DNA of 64,000 bases from Sorex araneus (Eukaryota > Chordata > Mammalia > Eulipotyphla > Soricidae), in NCBI RefSeq assembly GCF_027595985.1, contig NC_073302.1:276732617-276796616 (forward strand). The letters are read 5' to 3'. This document shows positions 1 to 11,214 of this stretch, one piece after another (within the stretch, counting starts at the first letter, position 1; each line of letters starts with the position of its first letter). Both the position numbers and the translations under genes were made by a program. The notes below the pieces were generated by a model. That model worked only from the letters and a program-made list of their open reading frames with translations. It ran no database searches and was not told the DNA's origin.

Positions 1-1640
1 TATTGAGAGGTGACATTGTGGTGCTAATATCTCCAACTACTGTTGTGTTCCTTTCAATGTCTGTCTTAGGGTCTATTAGTAGTCACTATCACTGTCACTG
101 TCATCATCCGGCTGCTAATCTATTTGCTCGAGTGGGCACCAGTAACATCTCCATTGTGAGACTTGTTGTTACTGCTTTTGGCATATAAAATACACCACGG
201 GCAGTTTGCCAGGCTCTGCATTGCAGGCGAGATACTCTTGGTAGCTTGCCAGGGTCTCTGAGAGGGATGGAGCAATCAAACCTGGGTCAGCTGCGTGTGA
301 GGCAAACGCCCTACCCTCTGTGCTATCACTCTATTAACAGTAGTTTCAAGTATTTTGCTTGACCCTCATTCAGTGCATATACATTTAGGAGTGTGAGATC
401 TTCCTGGTGTACTCATCTCTTGTTCATTAATAGATGACCTTCACTGTTCCTTGTAACCTTCTTCAGCCTGAAATCTACGTGGTCGTATACTTGAATGGCC
501 ATCCCGGCTTTTTTGAAGGTGTCGTTTGCTTGGAGAATTGTTTTCTAACCATTGGCTTTGAGACTGTGTTTGCTTTGATTGTTCTGATATATTTCGTGAA
601 CACAAGAGAATGTTGGGTACAATTTTTATTCATCCTTCCACTCTGTGCCTTTTGATTGGTGCATTGAATCCATTGACATTGAAAGAGATTGTTGTGATGA
701 GAATTCATGCCATCTTTATTTAAGAGTTTGGTGTACTTGTGGGACTTGTCTTATCTTAAATCAGCCCATTTAATTCTTCTTGTAGGATTGGTTTTGCTTC
801 TATTAAGTGCCTGAGTTGTTCTTTATCTATGAGGTTGTTTATTGTTCTTTTAAATCTGAATGTGAGTCTGGTTGGATAATATATTTTTGGCGAGCTGTGA
901 TTTCATTGAGTTTGTTCACTATATCCCACCACTCTCTTCAGGACCAGAGGAGATCATCTGGTAATTCTGCAGTGAGTCTTAGAGATGCTTAATTATAAGC
1001 TATTTCCATCTTTGATCTTGCTGCTTTCAGTATTTTATCTCTATCTCTGGTTTCCATCATTCTGACTGGGATGTGTCTTGGGATATTTTTATTTGTATTT
1101 CTTTTTGCTGGTACCCTTCAGGCCTCCTGGATTTAGGTGCATGCATTCTCCAGTTACTGGAATTTCTCGGCAATCATGGCGTTGAGAGTTGCTTCTTCAT
1201 CAGAGTTTTCTTCCTGCCCCTCTGGTACTCCATTGATTCTCATGTTCTTCCTCTTGGCATTGTGCCTATTTTCTCTTGTCATCTGTTGGTTTATTTTTAA
1301 GGTCTTTTCCATCTTTGAGTCCCTTGCGAATCCTATCAATTCCATTCTAAATTAAGGAATTTAATTTGAATAAGGAATCCAAGAGGTGTGTAACTCGTTA
1401 TTACTCATTAGGTTTTCTGAGTTATCTTCTTCACTCACTAAGCCTGGTTTGTTTCTGAATTGGATAACCCTAATGACCTTTGCCATTTATGGCTGTTACC
1501 TGTGAGTTTTTGTGTGGTTAGGAGCCTAAGTTAGGACGTATTTGTGTATGTAGGATGAGTGCCAGCATAGTGAAGAAATGAGCAGCCATGCGATGCTCTT
1601 TGGGGTGGCCGAGATTGGGGATCTACCTGAGAGAAACACA
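1..1640 (-). mobile_element. L1 LINE fragment, antisense, interrupted by a SINE
   Basis: Read on the minus strand this is L1-type LINE sequence. The plus strand shows the T-rich antisense wording typical of mammalian L1s, for example around 20-80 (ending gtctattagtag), 341-420, 640-680 and 1150-1290. A type B SINE (83-329) splits it. On its right the L1 resumes in register at 341 with gtttcaagtattttgc. No intact ORF remains; the short ORFs here are chance. The 5' side fades out near 1640. The assignment is by recognition of pattern, not alignment, so the exact L1 segment and subfamily are uncertain. Confidence 0.65.
83..329 (-). mobile_element. Type B (RTE-tailed) SOR-like SINE
   Basis: Near full-length long-form SINE in reverse. 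The minus strand starts with the tRNA-like head, continues through the body containing gcatatt/atatgcc-like motifs, and ends in the RTE-derived tail followed by a short (CACTGT)-type repeat at 83-105. Flanking duplications tctattagtag (72-82) and tctattaacag (330-340) differ at two positions and mark insertion into the L1. Pol III promoter boxes are diverged. Confidence 0.85.
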
Positions 1641-2189
1641 CAAATAGTGCCCTTCAATGTCCATTGATTGATCACTCAATTTTAAACACTTAACAGATGA
1701 TATTAGCATATGGACAATGAAATATATTTTTAATATCATGTATTTGACATCGTGCCAGAAACATCATGAGTTCAACTTTTAATTTATTATCAATAGCTCT
1801 TTGAATTTGGGGAAAGATAATATTTTGTTCATCTAAAAATAAAATCCTTGACAATTTAACCTTAATTTTAACAGTAGAGATTGTTGATATATCTGGACTT
1901 TTATCTTCTTTTTATTAAAATATAAAACTCTCAACATCCCTTCCCTAAAAAATCTACCTTTGTTAAACTAAAGAAAGTGCCACCCTATTGCTGTCACTGC
2001 CTCTGGTTTATCCCATCTCCTTCCCTAATTTTTTTTTCCTTCCCTAATTTTTTAATCACTGATGTCATTAAATATTCTGGGTGGTACAGGTATATTAGAG
2101 TCAGAATTATTGTACTCAAATTGTTAGACCATTTGGTGTTTTTTGGGGGGTTGGGGTATAAAAATTAATAAAAAAGTAAATGTTATAGG

Positions 2190-2265
2190 GTTGACAGGGC
2201 TTAAGGCACATACTCTGCATGTGGATAACACCAGTCTGATTCCTGGCACAATACCATCTTTCAAG
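2190..2265 (+). mobile_element. Possible ancient tRNA-headed SINE fragment
   Basis: The stretch has a tRNA-SINE-like order: an A-box-like region, then a degenerate B box (cagtctgattcctggcac) followed by a CATA motif as in type A SINEs. It is strongly diverged and has no visible tail or duplication. Confidence 0.3.
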
Positions 2266-2455
2266 CTTCTTTGGATAAAGGCAAGGAAGTTACCCAGCAG
2301 TTCTGTGGGAGCTAATCTCTGGGAATGCATTCTCAGGCCCTCACATTGAAACACTGGCCCCGTTGTTTATCACTGGGAGAGTTTTCTAAGTCTCCTACAC
2401 ATCAGTTGGAACCCTCCAGTAGTAAATATAATGTAGTTGATAAGATATATATTAT

Positions 2456-2541
2456 AAAGTGTGTGTATATGCACACATACACATATATATGTATACAGAT
2501 ATACATCCATGTATATATGTACACATTTATATAAGTAGATA
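2456..2541. repeat. AT/AC-rich simple repeat
   Basis: Alternating purine-pyrimidine tract of TA, CA and TG dinucleotides, imperfect throughout. No gene signal. Confidence 0.8.
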
Positions 2542-2764
2542 AGAGAAATAATTATTTCCCTCATACATGAGATATTAAAGTCATATTATGGGAATAATGA
2601 ATGGTCAAAGTGACAGAAAATGAGAACTGTTCTACAAAACTGGGCTTTCCAAGGGGGAGAGGTGATCTGAGTGGGAACACTAAGAAAATGCTGAAAGGAA
2701 CTAGATACTCTGGGACAGGGCTTAGTTTGGAATAGTTTGCCACTAAACTATCACTGGCAGTACT

Positions 2765-3047
2765 GTAAATTGTCCCTTGTCATCCCGTTGATCTTCTATT
2801 TGCTCGAGTAATGCCCCCATTCAGCCCGTCACGTGCTAGTGTAACCCAACGGTATCTACTTAAGTGCTCCAGGAACACAAAGAGCCTCAAACCGTCCATT
2901 CAGGGTTTTGATGAAGAAGTCTGATCATTTTGTAGGTGGGCGGCTATGCGGTTTTTTGATGTCCCGTAGAATACAGTTGGTAATACCTCTAGTCCAGTGG
3001 TCATCTCTAAATCGCATTACGTGTCTGGCCCATGTAATTAATTGTAA
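2765..3047 (-). pseudogene. RTE-clade LINE, 3' end of ORF2 (degraded)
   Basis: Minus-strand translation shows the C-terminal part of an RTE ORF2: a GHVMRF-like stretch, then RDDHWTR, an IRDIKKPHSRPPTK-type basic segment, DFFIKTLN, and the final stretch ending near the LEQIEDQRDDK-type end. The same order appears in the plus-strand copy at 8670-8945. Frameshifts and substitutions break it, and the N-terminal endonuclease and RT are absent, so it is 5' truncated. The 3' terminus near 2765 ends in the same GGGATGACAA motif found on the type B SINEs. Confidence 0.85.
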
Positions 3048-3358
3048 ATTAAGGTGGCTCAAACAAAAATTTATAACTAAGAATGGTGAGATTTTGGTTT
3101 GTTTTATTTGGGGGGCATTCATCTAATTATCTTTATGATCTACTCTTGGTTCTGATAATTTATCATAAAGAAATTGTTTATGATAATGTTTATCATAATT
3201 TAATTATGATACATTATGATAATTTGTTCTGAGCATGATTAAGACTAAGTCAAATAAATGTTCAAATGCAAAGATTTCTTAGTTTTATTACCTTGAATAC
3301 ACACACTAAAGTCCATTTAGCCTCTCAATAAAATTTGATAATTGTATCACTTGTCCTT

Positions 3359-3360
3359 TG

Positions 3361-3398
<38 letters not shown>

Positions 3399-3416
3399 AT
3401 ATATATATATATATAT
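3359..3416. repeat. (ATCT)n followed by (AT)n microsatellite
   Basis: About ten ATCT tetramers run directly into about ten AT dinucleotides. Compound microsatellite, probably length-polymorphic. Confidence 0.95.
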
Positions 3417-3539
3417 TTGAAGTTTCACTTGCAGAGATGATACTACAGAGTAAAGTAGAAAATGTAATTAGATATGACTGTTCACAGAAGTTTTAAGAAT
3501 ACACGGAACAACTTTCTAAGGCAGCCAAATTAAGATAAT

Positions 3540-4870
3540 AGTTTCTTATATTAGGTTCTTTTTCCTTTAATGCTAATTATTTTATTGCCACTAGTGTAGT
3601 CTTTCTAATGCCCTCTTTAAAGGTGTGTGCTTCTATTAAAACTCTTCTTGGTATTGCTTCTGCTTTATCCCAGATATTTTGATGACTTTTTTTTCTCTAA
3701 GTACATGTTTAATTTCTGCTTTAATTTTCTCATTAGCCCCGTTGTTACATAGATGCATCATGCTTTGCTTACATGTCTATTGAGTTTTATAACTTCTCTT
3801 TGTAGTTAATATCTAATTTTATTTACTTGTAATAAACAAAATAACCAGTGTGATTTTAATCTTCATATGTTTGTGTTGCTTGTTTTGTACCCTTGTATAT
3901 AGTCTGTTTTTAAAACTGAACAACTGCATTTTTAAAAATTAAACTTTGGTATATCACATCATTATTTTCAGATCTATATATTTTCCATTAAAAATCGGCT
4001 TCCTTTTATAGATAATTTGATTTTCCTTAGATTTACATAGCACTCTTTCTTATCTTTAATTTTTGGCATTACTATAATTATCACATGTTTTATATTGTGC
4101 TTTCGGAACTAGTTTTGAGTGCATATTCACGGAGCATATTTTATTTGACTTTTATGTTATTTCACAAATAGGAAAAATTCTCAGCTATTATTTCTTCAAA
4201 TATTATGTCTTCAATACCTTTTGATTTCCTCAATTCTTACCTAATGATTCTCATAATTCTCCTAAATTCAGATTTTTATTATTGATGTAGTCCATTGGGT
4301 TATTATATAATTTTTACATTTTTAATGTCTTTCTATGTGATATTCTATTTGGGTAATTCTACTGTTATTACTTTCAAAATAATCATCTCTATTGATTACT
4401 TATTTTTGTTTAATTTTAAGTTTCTCTATATTATTATTTATCCATGTAGTATATTTTTAAATTGTCTTTCTCTGAAGTTTTTCAATATTTTCTCTGACCA
4501 TTTAAAAATTCCTATTTGTTTATATATTATCTTCCTGAGTCCTGAGTTCAGCATTGTTGTAAATATTGCTTTAAATACTATTCAGTCAAGATATCTAGTT
4601 TCACTACACTTGAATTTTTCTAATAATAATATATCATTATTATATATATATGTATATATAATTATTTCTCCCCAGGTGGGAAGGTGGCTATGTGTCCTGT
4701 TTTGTGTGTGTGAATCCAGGCACTTGTGTGGATGGCAGAGTGTTGATATTCTTGAACTTTGTGATTCTCTATCTTGGGTATGTTTTTCTGTTAGGCAGTT
4801 TTCCCTGTCAGAATTCTGGCAGTACCCTGGGGAATTCTTTCTGATTATGTGGTTCTCCATACCTGCTAAT
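3540..4870 (-). mobile_element. Old L1 remnant, antisense
   Basis: The plus strand carries antisense L1 wording at 3640-3800 (cttctgctttatcccagata, then a run about codons rich in T) and at 4165-4320 (attctcagctattatttctt), both characteristic of ancient mammalian L1s. No ORF survives; the 193-codon open frame at 4295-4876 is on the wrong strand and reflects T-rich composition. The right limit is soft: 4680-4870 is richer in G and less clearly L1. Confidence 0.6.
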
Positions 4871-6504
4871 GTCTGATTAAACTAACAGTGTCAACAAGGA
4901 GGACTTGATAACCTTCCACTTGTGTAGACTAGTTCAATACTCTTACTATTTCAGCCAATTTGATTATTACTTCTCCTCATCTGTGGTCTAGCCTTGATCT
5001 ATAGGCTCTGTAGCCGCATTCTTTCACAGGAGCGTAAACATAGGAAAACCATTTAGCTAGAAAATGAGGATCATGTCTTCCTCAATGATGGACAAAGGCA
5101 GGTATGTGGAGCATAATTCTCAAAGTCTAGGCTCTGATTTGATGTGAGAATCATTGTAGGTGAACATAATTCCATTGCATAATTCCATTGTTGAGTGCAT
5201 AAAGTTACACTTACCTTTCATAATGCCCAAACAGCTGCAAAATGGAAACTTCAAAAAGGAGGACAGGTGAGAGGTGAGGTTGCCTCTTGCCCCCAGATTC
5301 AGCTATTGGCCAACCGCCCCAAGCTTCTGAAACTCCAGCTACCTCCATAGTTAGATACAGGCTCAAGTTCTTTACGTAGCATGCCAAAAATTGTTCTCAT
5401 CGGCAGCCAATAGGGACTCTCTGATGAAGCAGGGCAGTTGAGGTGCTCTACACAGGCCTTTGTGTGTGAATGCCCATTGGAGCTGTGGTGATCTCTGCTC
5501 TGCTGTACGCATTTATGGAACACTGATCTTCAAATCCCTACTGTGACCCAAAGAAAGTCTCTGTGTTATTCACTTGTTCTTGTTTTGTCCCTTTCTTGAT
5601 ATAATTATATATGAGTTCTCATAATTAAAATGTGTACACCCTTTGAAGTTTAAGTAAATAATGTTTAAAGAAATATATAAACCAAACATTTCAATTTATT
5701 CAAATAATTAAGTAGATAATGCTTAGAGTGTACCTATAAACAACACCCACATCTTTTAATGCTTAAATCAAGGCTTCAAATGTCACAGCATCTTTTAAGG
5801 ACATGACATTTCTTTGCAATTTGTACATCACTCTGTTTATCATTAAGTTGAAAATACAGGAAGGTGAATATTCTGCCTAAGGCATGATGATACCTAAAGT
5901 AATTTTCCTTTAGTGATGCTAATTAGGCATATATCTTGTAAAATTTGATAACGAAGTTCTTCAAATTACTTAAATTTTTGGCACATTATGTATCCTTTTA
6001 GAAAAGTCATCGTACTCTCAGGTTAATAGAAAGTCATTTGATTCTATTTTTGTCGTTTGTCATTGAAGAATCTAACTAATGTGCCATAACATAGAGATAT
6101 TTGTCATCTGGCAAAACAGACTGAGAGGTGATTTCATATATTGTCTCGTATTCTAAATGTTTGATCAGATAATTTAGGAAGTCATACAAGTAGATTTTGT
6201 AATGCGGTAGCAAAACATGGTCTCAAGACAAAAACATTGAATCATGAATTAACCACTTACTGGCCATTTAACCTGAATCTTACTGACAAAGATTTCATTT
6301 CCTCATATTTTTTATGAAAAAATAGCATTGTTTTCTAGAAATGTAAGGAATAATTGTGTAGCTAGATCTGAAATTATTTAAGAGCATCATTTGATTTGTG
6401 CATAAAATTGTATGCAGCAAATAACCAATGGTTTTATTTTTAAAAAAATGTGCCAAATAAGGCTTATATGTCCAACACACACACACATAAATACACACAT
6501 CCTT
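4871..6504. other. Unassigned, no gene seen
   Basis: Mixed-composition sequence without ORFs of note. The block 5280-5530 is richer in GC than its surroundings and may be an older repeat or conserved non-coding DNA, but I do not recognise it. No promoter, exon or tRNA signal was seen. Confidence 0.5.
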
Positions 6505-7072
6505 TGTTTATGCAGAATCTCCTGCCTCTGCACCTAACTGTCTTCACCGGAGCATCTCAGAGGGGGGCAGGTTGAGTTTCCCTCCCCACCCTAAGCAGAG
6601 CCCCGGCAGCCGAAAATCTCCAGAGCTCAGCCACAGGCATGCTCAAGGCCAGTCTCCCACATGCTTGGAGGATCTTCACCCATAAAGGAACCAACAGAAG
6701 AACTCAGGTATGTGGCACCTGTGGCTGAGATCTCCAAGCCTGCTCTGATGGGGACTGTGCCTCATCCACCCAGATCCCCAGTTTTCCAGTAGCTTGGCAG
6801 CCATACCCACAAATTGCCCCCAGAGCCATGTAATCCCATCAATGGCCAAGACCTAAACACTATAAAACAAAGCTCCTGGAAGAGAGTGACACAGAATTTC
6901 GCATGGCAGAGCCTGACATGCTACCTGTAGTATATTTGATATGCCAAAAGCAGTAACAATAATGGGTCTTATTCCCCTGACCCTGAACACAACAGGGATG
7001 AATGGAGACGTTACTAGTGCCCGCTCTAGCAAATAGATGAGCAGTGGGATGACAGTAATACAGTGATACAGT
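6505..7072 (+). mobile_element. Composite RTE-tailed element (U unit + SINE-B-like body + RTE tail)
   Basis: A GC-richer island with three parts. The first (6505-6900, here called U) is shared with 11500-12075, 34965-35360, 41035-41240 and 51890-52205 and ends in actataaaacaaagctc. The second (6900-7000) matches the body of type B SINEs, with ggcagagcctgacatgctac and atatttgatatgcc. The third (7001-7072) is the RTE-type tail beginning aatggagacgttact and ending in a repeated acagtgata motif. No coding capacity. It appears to be a non-autonomous element using RTE machinery, or a deleted LINE joining 5' and 3' ends. Confidence 0.75.
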
Positions 7073-7093
7073 AATCTTTTGTTTATATATACA

Positions 7094-7111
7094 TGCACAC
7101 ACACACATATA

Positions 7112-7187
<76 letters not shown>
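7094..7187. repeat. (CA)n(TA)n(GA)n compound microsatellite
   Basis: CA repeats, then about 18 TA units, then about 22 GA units, directly downstream of the composite element tail, whose short repeats may have seeded it. Confidence 0.95.
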
Positions 7188-7189
<2 letters not shown>

Positions 7190-7190
<1 letters not shown>

Positions 7191-8034
7191 TACCTAACTG
7201 TGCTTAGAGATTATTAGAGATTACTTCTTGTCTCAGGGACGGCTCTTATGCAGTTTGGGGAACCATGTTCATTGCGATATTGACCTCATATGAGCCAGAA
7301 GCAAGGAGAGTGCCTTATCTGCTGCATTTTCTCCACATCCTCACTGTTGAAGATTTTTTTGTGAACTTTTTTGTTAAGAGCATATTGATCTACTCATGTG
7401 AAATAAACCTTGAGAAAACAGATCTAGATATTTAAATATGTATTTAAAGCATTTGGTAGTAAAAATAATTTCAGAAAATTCACATGAATTCACCTGCCTA
7501 ATATTTAACTGGAAGTTAGAGTAGAAATTATTTGAATTATTTTTTTCTGACAGTATCATAACTATGGACATTTCCTTTTAAAAAAAACATAATCAATGCC
7601 AGATGCACCTCCATACTATGATCCCTGTGGAGACAGAAGCAGAATTACAAGGATTTTATAGTAATTATACTGTGAGAAATTCAAATGTGACTTTTTTATA
7701 AAAGAGGTAAAACAGATAAGTTTTTAAAACTGGTTTACTTATTTTTATCATAAACCATTAGTCAGAAATATAAAACAAGTTGTAGTTCATAAAAGAATAA
7801 AGGTTTATCTGTTTTAAGGATAAAGTAATAGCAACCCGTGCTCATCAGCAGAGTGCAACATCCCTTCACCTTGTTCCACTGGATGCTTTCAACCCACTGA
7901 CAATCATTTAGTAATCTTAGGTTTCTGTTCAGAGTCTAATGATTTATTTCATTGAACATTGTCTAATTCCTTATTTTGTTTCTTTATATACCTTAATTAG
8001 TACAGATATTTCAAAATTTTAAAATACATTGCTA
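7190..8034. other. Unassigned AT-rich sequence
   Basis: No gene, RNA or recognised repeat seen. Long A/T runs and short chance ORFs only. Confidence 0.5.
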
Positions 8035-8955
8035 GAAAAGAAAATAAATACACAAACTCTTCAGTGCTACCCTCAAGAACAATATGCACGACTGGCATGG
8101 AAAGGAAGGGGAGTGAAGATAGACAGTCGGCAACTACACCACCTTCGCTTTGCTGATGGTATCGTTCTCAAAACACCAAATATTAGCCAAGCAGCACGAA
8201 TGTTGGCTGACTTTGACCGTGAGTGTGGAAAGGTCAGACTGCAGCTGAACCTCATGAAGACAATGTTCATGAGAAACGGACTAGTTCCTGATGTTCCATT
8301 TACCCTCAATGGAACGAATATCTCCAAATGCAGCAGTTATATATACCTAGGTCGAGAACTCAACATCACAAACAACCTGGCACCTGAGCTGCGCAGGAGG
8401 AAGAGAGAAATGTGAAACGCCTTCAAGAGTGTCAAAGAAGCCCTGGGCACATATTTTCGACTCCACCGTTCTTCCTGCACTAACATATGCCTCAGAAACC
8501 TAGGCCCTACAAAAAACAGGATGAGAACGCTATTCGGGTATCCCAAAGAGGAATTGAAAGAGCTATACTTGGAGTATCACGTCTCACTCAAGTAAGAGAA
8601 GGAATCCAGAGTTCTGACCTCCATTGAAAATCAAGAATCAGGGATGTTGTCTCATTTGCCAAGGCGTCAAAAATCAGATGGGCTGGACATGTAGTGTGGT
8701 TTAGAGATGACAGCTGGACTAGAGATGTTATTGACTGGATTCCACGGGACATCAAAAGACCGCATGGCCACCCACCAACAAGATTGTCAGACTTCTTCAT
8801 CAAAACTCTGAACAAAAGGTTTGAGGCTCTTCATGTTCCTGGAGTGAGCAGATGCCACAGGGCTACATTAGCACGTGGCAGAGACAAATGGAGACGTTAC
8901 TGGCGCCCGCTCAAGGAAATTGAAGATCAAGGGGATGAAAAGTGATACAAGTGAT
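8035..8955 (+). pseudogene. RTE-clade LINE ORF2 remnant (RT palm to C terminus)
   Basis: Best coding relic in the window. Codons from about 8060 to 8415 give an RT palm: HHLRFADGIVL is the catalytic motif, where the second Asp of the usual FADD is Gly, so this copy is catalytically dead. It is followed by NISQAARMLADFDRECGK, LNLMKTMFMRNG and SSYIYLGREL. A TGA at 8413 sits where a Trp codon is expected. Frameshifts follow, and the C-terminal part is read in another frame at 8670-8945 (WIPRDIKRPHGHPPTR, DFFIKTLN, RGRDKWRRYWRPL). No endonuclease domain is present, so the copy is 5' truncated near 8035. The 3' end is a short tandem tail (tgatacaagtgat) with no poly(A). The protein resembles nematode RTEs more than BovB. 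Confidence 0.93.
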
Positions 8956-9130
8956 TTTAGTTTGCACCTAAATATCAAAATTAAAAGTGACATTTTATTT
9001 CAAAGGTTTATGGTCATACAGTGATTTATACTGGTCACAAAGTGATTTAACTTTGAAGAGCTAGCTTTAAAATTCAACATATATGGACATGAAATACAAC
9101 TTAACTCCATGAAGAATAATTATGAAGTCT

Positions 9131-9225
9131 GGAAAGAAAGTTCAGCAGGGTACAGTATCTGTCTTGCAAGCAACATACCTGGGTTCCATTCCCAGAGCCA
9201 TTTATGGTCCCCTGAGCTCCACTAT
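9131..9225 (+). mobile_element. Type A SINE, 5' part (split copy)
   Basis: Degenerate head with a B box (cctgggttccattcccagag) followed by atggtcccctgagc, which is the middle of a type A SINE. It stops abruptly where L1 3' sequence begins and resumes at 9457. Confidence 0.7.
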
Positions 9226-9456
9226 TGAATGTAATCAAAGCAAAGTGAAAGTAAAGTGAAATTTATCAGATACACAGGCGGGGTGGGGGCAGGGGAGGTG
9301 GGGGCTTGGGGGGAGGTATACTGTGATTCTTGGTGGTGGAATATGTGCATTGGTGAAGATATTGGTGTTCGAGCATTGTATAACTGAGACTTAAACCTGA
9401 AAGCTTTGTAACTTTCCACATGGTGATTCAATAAAAGAATAAATTTTAAAAAAAAA
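9226..9456 (+). mobile_element. L1 3' end inserted in a SINE
   Basis: Sense-strand L1 3' UTR: a G-rich segment (9275-9320), then ggtggtggaatatgtgcatt, gaaagctttgtaact, ggtgattcaataaaa and a short poly(A). The copy at 13378-13605 aligns throughout. It is severely 5' truncated and lies inside the SINE at 9131-9528. Confidence 0.8.
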
Positions 9457-9528
9457 GAGTGATTCTTAAGTGCATAGCCGGGAATAAGCTCTGAGCATTA
9501 CTAGGTGTGACCCCCCTCTCTCAAAAAA
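9457..9528 (+). mobile_element. Type A SINE, 3' part (split copy)
   Basis: gagtgattcttaagtgc, gagcattactaggtgtgac and the A-rich end continue the SINE begun at 9131. The intervening 231 bp is the L1 insertion. Confidence 0.7.
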
Positions 9529-10524
9529 TTAATCATTAGATATATATATTTGCTGTGTTTAAAAATCAGTAACCTTAAAATAGTTAATGTTCTTTCTAAT
9601 TTTAAACTATATTTCAATACATTTTGTGAAACTAAATTTACTTTCAATAATTCAGTCTATTAGCAATTTATAAAACAGTTTTTCTAAGTAAAATACTTTT
9701 TTAACTCAAAAATATGAGTGTCTATCTAGTAAAGCCTGATATATTTGATTTATTGAATGCTCTATGACTCAGTAACATCATTTACTTTTTGATTGATAGT
9801 TGTAATGGAAGTACCTTTAGACCTCTATCAACACACATTGAAATTAACATTTAGATAAATAATGGCAGAATTTTGCCATATGACAATAATGGGCAGATTG
9901 AGGGAAATAACTTATGGTGAGGTCAAATATTAACTACATAGCAACATTATCCCTGGCATAAGTCAATAGCAAAGTACAGCAAAGTATAAAATAATGAAAT
10001 CATAGAAATAACATCAAGAAGTTCAATTTTTAGAACTAGTCTCCTAAGAATCGAAAATGGCTCAAACACTCCAGTATAAGTTGTACATGTGGGAGGCCTG
10101 GATTTGATTCCTGACAGCACACAGTTTTACCAGTATCCCCTGAGTAACACCCAAGGCCCACACTGGAAATAGTCACCAAGCACTGCCTACTTTGACTCAA
10201 ATTTGAAAGAATGAATAAATTGAGTGAAATTCATAAGTAAGAATTTAAAATTAAATATTCAATAATAAATTACACATATGTATATGTATTTATATAATAT
10301 GGTCTCTGCTGTTAATTACTGTGATAATTTACAAACTATGTATTCAATCTAGAATACAAATTTTAAAAAAGCCAAAATCATTTATTGATTTATTGAATAT
10401 GGAAACTAGAACTAAAATGTAAATTTCTGAATACCATCTAATTGATTATTTTAAAGCATAATTAGTTTTTTCATGTTTTTTGTAATTTATGTAATTTATA
10501 TTATATGGCAGATCTTTTTGACAA
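9529..10524. other. AT-rich interval with one faint SINE
   Basis: Mostly unassigned. At 10058-10185 a very diverged type A-like SINE can be traced (ggatttgattcctgacagca, then accaagcactgcctac). No gene. Confidence 0.4.
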
Positions 10525-10701
10525 TTTTTTTTTTTTTTTGGTTTTCGGGTCACACCCAGTGATGCACAGGGATTATTCCTGGCTCTGCACTCAGGAATTA
10601 CTCCTGGCGGTGCTGGGGGACCATATGGGATGCTGGGAATCGAACCTGGGTCTGCCGATTGCAAGGCAAACGCCCTACCCACTGTACTATCTCTCTAGCC
10701 C
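10525..10701 (-). mobile_element. Type A (A-tailed) SOR-like SINE
   Basis: Complete reverse copy: poly(T) at 10525-10539, then the type A 3' half (two imperfect 'ccaggagtaa..cctgag' blocks in reverse), B box reverse (ggaatcgaacctgggt) and the head ending at tctctagccc. A GACAA duplication flanks it (10520-10524 and 10702-10706). Confidence 0.93.
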
Positions 10702-11214
10702 GACAAATTTTATTTTTACCCATTTGGTGTAAAGATGTCAAGAAAGTGGTATAATATTAGAAGCTAATATTATATCCTGGGGGTTATATTGAGAAGCTCA
10801 ATTATGTGTTTGATCGTATTACAATGTTTAAGTTTGTCTAATACCTGCATTTTGTTTGAATAAAAAATAGCATCATTATTTGTAAAAAATGATATACATT
10901 AAATATGTTCTAATACTTAATGTTTAATAAATATGTCCACTCATAATCCTTCTGCTGTTCTGAGATCATAAAAATATAACTCTCAGATTATTTTGTATAT
11001 AATATAGCACAAACATTCATAAATTTATAGTATTTAAGATAATATATCTATTGCCCATGTTAAGAGATATTAACTATGATTTTTAAATTTAAACATCGTT
11101 TTAATTCAAGTTAAATTTACAATAGCTTTCCTTGTAGTGATAAATATTATACATTTTTAACCTTGACTTTTCTTGAGACTATAACTTTCTCCATTTAAAA
11201 AATATATAGAAATG
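10702..11214. other. Unassigned AT-rich sequence
   Basis: No ORF, RNA or recognised repeat; composition is strongly A/T. Confidence 0.5.

Noticed and set aside
4295..4876. 193-codon open frame on the plus strand
   Set aside because: Composed of I, F, L and S from T-rich antisense L1 sequence; no domain and wrong strand for the LINE.
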